Shown in pieces: positions 32,493-36,355 of a stretch of 36,355 nt of DNA; the stretch's first letter is position 1, and every line of letters starts with the position of its first letter. The stretch is taken from the NCBI GenBank assembly GCA_937129355.1, contig CAKZNA010000127.1, positions 1 through 36,355 on the forward strand. The letters are read 5' to 3'. This stretch comes from an uncultured Sphingomonadales bacterium (lineage in GTDB: Bacteria > Pseudomonadota > Alphaproteobacteria > Sphingomonadales > Sphingomonadaceae). Under the pieces are notes generated by a model. The model searched no databases. It was not told the DNA's origin and worked only from the letters and a program-made list of their open reading frames with translations. The position numbers and the translations under genes are program-made.

Positions 32493-34807
32493 GGCTCATG
32501 CTTCTCCGCGTTGACCGGCGTCACCATGCCGGGAGATACAAAACCAATGCCTTCTGGCGCAGAAGCCGCCTGTTTCAGCTTATTCTCTATCGATTTATAT
32601 TCCTCTTCCATTTCCGGCGTGACGGTTGCGCGGCTGTCTTTCAGCGCTTTCATGAAATGTTTCATGCCAACTTCTGCCGTATCATTACCATTCTCGCGCA
32701 ATGCCGCCAGACCCGCGCGGCGAACAAGGTCTTCAAGGTCCGCGCCAGAATATAATTCGGTATGTTCTTCAGCAATTTTGTCCAGATCGACGTCCTTGCC
32801 AAGCGGCATTTTGCTGGTGTGGATAGCGAGAATCCGGCGGCGACCCTCTTTGTCAGGAACGGTGACATAGACTAGCTCGTCAAAACGTCCGGGGCGCAGC
32901 AAGGCCGGGTCGAGCAAAGTCGGGCGATTTGTAGCGCCGATGACGACTACCGACTGCATATCTTCAAGGCCGTCCATTTCTGAAAGCAGCGTGTTTACCA
33001 CGCGCTCGGTCACTTGCGGTTCACCGCGTCCTTTCCCGCGCGCAGGTGCAAGGCTGTCAATTTCGTCGAGGAAAATGATGCATGGCGCAACCTGGCGCGC
33101 GCGAGCAAAAAGCCGTGCGATCTGCTGTTCGCTCTCGCCATACCATTTTGACAGCAAATCGGATGATTTGGTGGCAATGAAATTGGCATTAGATTCTCGT
33201 GCAGCGGCCTTTGCGAGCAAAGTCTTACCTGTTCCCGGAGGACCATAAAGCAGGAAGCCCTTGGCCGGCCGGATACCAAGCCGTGTGAAGCTGTCGGGAG
33301 ATTTCAGCGGCAGCTCCACGCCTTCTTTCAGGCGCATTTGCGCATTTTCCAGCCCACCAATATCGCTCCAACCGACATCGGGTGCCTGTACCATCACTTC
33401 GCGCATGGCCGATGGTTGGACGCGTTTTATAGCTTCCATGAAATCGTCTTTGCGCACCTCGAGCTCTTCGAGCACATCGGGCGGTATTTTTCCGCTTTCA
33501 AGATCAAGCTTTGGCATGATCCGGCGAACGGCCTCTATCGCCGCTTCACGGGTTAGCGCAGATAGATCTGCACCAACAAAACCATATGTGGTGCTGGCAA
33601 GCTTTTTCAGATCGACATCTTTGCCCAGCGGCATGCCGCGTGTGTGAATCGCAAGTATCTCGCGGCGACCGCTTTCGTCAGGCACACCAACGATGATTTC
33701 GCGATCAAAACGACCGGGCCGCCGAAGCGCCTCGTCAATCGCTTCGGGGCGATTGGTTGCCGCGATAACCACTAGGTTTGTGCGTGGCTCCAGCCCGTCC
33801 ATCAATGTTAGCAATTGTGCGACCAGACGTTTTTCAGCCTCGCCCTGCACCTGGCCACGCTTTGGCGCGATCGAGTCAATCTCGTCGATAAATAGGATTG
33901 AAGGCGCGGATTTTGTTGCTTGTTCGAATACTTCGCGCAGCTTTTTCTCAGACTCACCATAGGCACTGCCCATGATTTCCGGTCCGTTAATCAGGAAAAA
34001 TTCGGCATCGCTTTCATTGGCAACGGCGCGGGCAAGCCGCGTCTTGCCGGTTCCCGGAGGGCCATGCAGCAATACGCCTCGTGGTGGATCGACTCCAAGG
34101 CGCGTGAACAGCTCCGGATAGCGCAGCGGAAGCTCCACCATTTCGCGAAGGGCTTCGATGGTTTCGCCCATGCCGCCAAGGTCGTCATAGGTAACATCCG
34201 CGCGGCGCGCGTCTTTGGCTTCGGTATAATCTGCGCGCAGTTCGATTTCGGTTTCCGCATCTACATGTACGATACCTTTCGGAACCGTCGAAACCACGAT
34301 CAACCGAATTTCGGTCAAGGCGAAAGCAGGGGCCGCCAGCATCTGTTGAAGCTGCGGGGGCATATCGTCCGGTGCTACGCGTTGCTGGCCATGGGTGGCG
34401 CTTATGTCGCCAGCAATCAGAACACGTCCGGCAAAGCTGCGCCGGAGTGCCTCGGGGGAGCCTTGCAGATGCATATTCTGTTGAGCGGGGGCAAACACGA
34501 CCTTCTTCGCCGGCTTTGATTCCGCTTTTCGTATCTCGACATGATCGCCGGCATGTGCGCCCGCATTCGCCCTTTGAAGCCCATCAAGCCGGATAATTTC
34601 GAGACCTTTATCTTCGGAATAAGGATCAAGTACACGAGCGGGAGTAGCGCGCTTTCCGACGATTTCGATCACGTCACCCTGCATGACGCCAATCGCTTTC
34701 ATATATTCGCGAGACAGGCGCGCTAATCCGCTACCGGAATCTTCACGTTTAGCGTTTGCGACCTGTAATTTTTTTGGCTTTTCTTCTTCGGCGGGGGCGT
34801 CTGCCAT
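32489..34807 (-). CDS. CDC48/p97/VAT-family AAA+ ATPase
   Basis: 772 aa from ATG 34807, set by AGGAGAAGG upstream. N-domain (about 14-175) is a CDC48-type double-psi barrel plus alpha/beta subdomain ([20 protein letters not shown]). D1: GPPGTGKT about 249-256, FIDEID about 305, pore loop [10 protein letters not shown]2: GPPGTGKT about 522-529, pore loop [19 protein letters not shown] about 577. Both rings have ATNRP sensor-1 and RPGRFD. All key residues are intact, so both rings should hydrolyse ATP and thread protein. The C-terminus (NAEKHEP) lacks the HbYX motif that docks archaeal homologues on the proteasome. Such genes are known in sphingomonads but partners are undefined. Confidence 0.95.
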   Translation of the reverse strand: MADAPAEEEKPKKLQVANAKREDSGSGLARLSREYMKAIGVMQGDVIEIVGKRATPARVLDPYSEDKGLEIIRLDGLQRANAGAHAGDHVEIRKAESKPAKKVVFAPAQQNMHLQGSPEALRRSFAGRVLIAGDISATHGQQRVAPDDMPPQLQQMLAAPAFALTEIRLIVVSTVPKGIVHVDAETEIELRADYTEAKDARRADVTYDDLGGMGETIEALREMVELPLRYPELFTRLGVDPPRGVLLHGPPGTGKTRLARAVANESDAEFFLINGPEIMGSAYGESEKKLREVFEQATKSAPSILFIDEIDSIAPKRGQVQGEAEKRLVAQLLTLMDGLEPRTNLVVIAATNRPEAIDEALRRPGRFDREIIVGVPDESGRREILAIHTRGMPLGKDVDLKKLASTTYGFVGADLSALTREAAIEAVRRIMPKLDLESGKIPPDVLEELEVRKDDFMEAIKRVQPSAMREVMVQAPDVGWSDIGGLENAQMRLKEGVELPLKSPDSFTRLGIRPAKGFLLYGPPGTGKTLLAKAAARESNANFIATKSSDLLSKWYGESEQQIARLFARARQVAPCIIFLDEIDSLAPARGKGRGEPQVTERVVNTLLSEMDGLEDMQSVVVIGATNRPTLLDPALLRPGRFDELVYVTVPDKEGRRRILAIHTSKMPLGKDVDLDKIAEEHTELYSGADLEDLVRRAGLAALRENGNDTAEVGMKHFMKALKDSRATVTPEMEEEYKSIENKLKQAASAPEGIGFVSPGMVTPVNAEKHEP

Positions 34808-34894
34808 TTCCTTCTCCTCGGGCCGTTTGAAATAGAGATAAGGCGTTGTTCGGTGAATTGCCACAGCAAGCGCCAGAAAAATACGGCAAAAGCG

Positions 34895-34924
34895 CAAAAA
34901 AAGGGCCAGCACGAATGCTGGCCC
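34895..34924 (-). terminator. Rho-independent terminator on the minus strand, upstream of cdc48
   Basis: GGGCCAGCA (34903-34911) and TGCTGGCCC (34916-34924) form a perfect 9-bp stem with a CGAA loop. On the minus strand it is followed by T7 (34896-34902). No T run exists on the plus strand, so it ends a transcript arriving from 34925-35079. Confidence 0.9.
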
Positions 34925-34950
34925 TGAAATAAGTCTTTGGGAGAGGATGC

Positions 34951-35052
34951 CTAAAAGGCCAGATTGATATGTGCCAGAAAAGGCAGAAATACAAATGCCA
35001 AGGCGAAAAAGCTTGTTGCATCTTTTGCAACTAGTTGCTTAAAGAGATCCAC
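34951..35052 (-). CDS. Candidate 33-residue membrane peptide
   Basis: Minus-strand GTG at 35052 to TAG at 34951. The peptide begins MDLFKQLVAKDATSFF and continues as a hydrophobic helix (ALAFVFLPFLAHINLAF), a plausible single transmembrane span after a short charged head. The strong terminator 27 bases downstream is otherwise unexplained. No good ribosome binding site is seen; a TTG at 35079 would add nine codons. It lies divergent to the LysR gene starting at 35080. The alternative is that the transcript is a non-coding RNA. Confidence 0.45.
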   Translation of the reverse strand: MDLFKQLVAKDATSFFALAFVFLPFLAHINLAF

Positions 35053-35079
35053 AAAAATAAGCGTTTTCGGGAGTTTCAA

Positions 35080-35955
35080 ATGCGGCGATTACCGCCATTG
35101 AGGTCGCTTGAGGCCTTTGTCAGAGTTGCCAAACTTGGTTCCGCAAAAGCTGCAGCGAGCGAGCTTGCATTGTCTCCTCCTGCGCTAAGCCGTCGTATCA
35201 AGGCGCTGGAAGACTTTATGGATAAGCCGCTATTTGACCGTAAGGCTCAGGCTATGGTGCTGAATGGTGAGGGTAAGGCGCTGCTAGTAGCGATTGAACC
35301 CGCCATGGACACGATGGCAGAGGCGATTGAGGAGCTATCGGGGCAAGGCGGTGAATATCGTTTGCGGCTCGGCGTATTGCCGTTATTCGGTGCGCAGCGG
35401 CTCATTAGGCGCCTGCCGGAATTGCGTAAGCTATTCCCTAAATTACATATTGATGTCGATACATCCCATCATGCCCAAAATCTGCTGGGTGATGTGGTCG
35501 ACGCTGCGATTATTATCGCGGCAGAGGTCGACCCGAAACTATATAGCGTGAAGCTTGACCACAATACGGTTTATGCGATTGCGTCGGAAAAATTGGCCGC
35601 CGACCAAAATTTGAAAACGCCGGCGGACCTGAAGCAACAGACAGTTATGGTGCATAGCGATATGCCGCTAATCTGGGACAAATGGCGCGCGGAAGTTGGC
35701 ATTCCGAAACTGAAGCCAGCTGCGGTTGACCAGATTGACAGCGGACCATTGATGCTAGAGGCGGCTGCAAACGGTCTGGGCGTCGCGATTATGCATGGCA
35801 GTCACCTGACCGACGCGCGGGACGAGCGGTTGACGCGGCTTTTCGATATCGAGGTGGAAAGTCCGTATAGCTATTGGTTTGTGTGCCGCCAGAGCGCATT
35901 TAAACGGCGCGCGGTACGGATATTCCATGACTGGCTTTTGAAGGCTGACGTTTAG
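35080..35955 (+). CDS. LysR-family transcriptional regulator (GcvA-like)
   Basis: 291 aa from ATG 35080 (GGGAG 7 bases upstream; the longer ORF from 35035 has no signal). N-terminal winged HTH: LRSLEAFVRVAKLGSAKAAA, then LALSPPALSRRIKALEDFM and LFDRK. From about residue 90 a periplasmic-binding-type effector domain (LRLGVLPLFGAQRLIRRLPE, VDAAIIIA, AAANGLGVAIMHGS). LysR proteins commonly control a divergent gene; here that is the candidate peptide gene or cdc48. Effector unknown. Confidence 0.9.
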   Translation: MRRLPPLRSLEAFVRVAKLGSAKAAASELALSPPALSRRIKALEDFMDKPLFDRKAQAMVLNGEGKALLVAIEPAMDTMAEAIEELSGQGGEYRLRLGVLPLFGAQRLIRRLPELRKLFPKLHIDVDTSHHAQNLLGDVVDAAIIIAAEVDPKLYSVKLDHNTVYAIASEKLAADQNLKTPADLKQQTVMVHSDMPLIWDKWRAEVGIPKLKPAAVDQIDSGPLMLEAAANGLGVAIMHGSHLTDARDERLTRLFDIEVESPYSYWFVCRQSAFKRRAVRIFHDWLLKADV

Positions 35956-36355
35956 AGCATACCAAACGGCACGATTTTATTGCCTGCATCATGGCCAATA
36001 TCGGCATTGCCGAGATAAGCTATACCCGTTCGCTCACACCAGCGTTTGGCAATCTGCTCTGCATTCTCGCCAAATGGCCGGTCATTATCCGGCACATCGC
36101 TGATGCGGCCAAGCATCAGGCCAGCCAGTCGAGCGCCCTGCAAATGTGTGGTGACATTGAACATCGCACGGTCAAATGCATAGAGATGCTCGGATACTTC
36201 CTCGACCATCAAAATATGTCCGGAAAGGTCGGGCATTATTGGCGTCCCGGTCATCATCGCTAATGTCATCAGATTGAACGCGGCATATTTTTGGCCGGCC
36301 TGCATATGCGGCTCAAGCGCGGCGGCATCGCGGTGGACCAACCAATCCAGCGCTC
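35952..36355 (-). CDS. LD-carboxypeptidase family S66 (5' part off the window)
   Basis: 134 codons visible; the frame is open to the right edge. Conserved distal S66 features: LSGHILMVEEVSEHLYAFDR with the catalytic Glu, RLAGLMLGRISDVPDND, and IGHDAGNKIVPFG with the catalytic His. The Ser nucleophile region lies outside the window. It differs in sequence from the S66 enzyme at 13863, which has FGHIRNQYCIP at the same place. The stop overlaps the LysR stop by 4 bp (TTAG, 35952-35955). Confidence 0.85.
   Translation of the reverse strand, partial: ALDWLVHRDAAALEPHMQAGQKYAAFNLMTLAMMTGTPIMPDLSGHILMVEEVSEHLYAFDRAMFNVTTHLQGARLAGLMLGRISDVPDNDRPFGENAEQIAKRWCERTGIAYLGNADIGHDAGNKIVPFGML

Noticed and set aside
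33920-34519. 199-codon open frame antisense to the CDC48-like gene
   Set aside because: The true gene on the other strand has complete AAA motifs here. The antisense product has no family features.

Overview
The window looks like chromosomal DNA of a sphingomonad-type alphaproteobacterium (order Sphingomonadales; genus not resolvable by eye). The clues are a canonical CtrA master regulator with GANTC (CcrM-type) sites and a CtrA box upstream, an EI-Ntr (PtsP), RodZ-like and CpoB/YbgF proteins, a bacterial CDC48-family AAA ATPase, DUF465 and Bpt proteins, and several TTG/GTG starts. Coding density is very high. I see no rRNA, tRNA, CRISPR, IS element, prophage or plasmid function, and no gene-free stretch longer than about 300 bases.

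Layout. 1-1.15 kb: 5' part of a GlcD/D-2-hydroxyglutarate-type FAD oxidase leaving the window on the left. 1.3-3.3 kb: small secreted protein and the DEAD-box helicase RhlE. 3.3-7.9 kb: tight minus-strand operon (beta-hydroxyacid dehydrogenase, secreted YtcJ-type amidohydrolase, MDR oxidoreductase, GNAT, MOSC). 7.9-10 kb: ilvA and bpt, closed by a bidirectional terminator. 10.1-12.8 kb: a mosaic secreted RcnB/MORN-like/glycine-zipper protein with a CtrA box upstream, then msrC and arfB. 12.8-15 kb: small membrane protein, uracil-DNA glycosylase-family protein, Tat-type LD-carboxypeptidase. 15-16 kb: ctrA with an unusually structured control region. 16-18.2 kb: secreted M28 peptidase and a metallophosphatase. 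18.3-27.3 kb: plus-strand series DUF465, ptsP, rodZ-like, cpoB, tilS, GPH-type transporter, ftsH. 27.4-28.8 kb: small secreted protein, a DUF3800 protein flanked by palindromes, rpoZ. 28.9-32.5 kb: phospholipase D/cardiolipin-synthase-like protein facing a phospholipid-N-methyltransferase-like protein, then an ABM-MFS pair. 32.5-36.4 kb: CDC48-type ATPase, a probable unannotated 33-codon membrane-peptide gene with its own terminator, a LysR regulator, and the 3' part of a second S66 LD-carboxypeptidase.

Themes. Much of the window concerns the cell envelope and its cell-cycle control: CtrA, RodZ-like, CpoB, FtsH, two LD-carboxypeptidases, lipid-modifying enzymes and a CtrA-box-associated secreted protein. 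The most notable signals are (i) nested inverted repeats in front of ctrA combining two inverted GANTC pairs with a CtrA box; (ii) a second CtrA box ahead of the mosaic RcnB-like gene; (iii) five of eight convergent gene pairs whose stop codons overlap by exactly 4 bp; (iv) an orphan minus-strand terminator revealing a hidden small gene or RNA between cdc48 and lysR; (v) a perfect 16-bp palindrome on the leader of the DUF3800 gene. I found no clear multi-gene defence or biosynthetic system. The window is mostly core genome with interesting regulatory structure.
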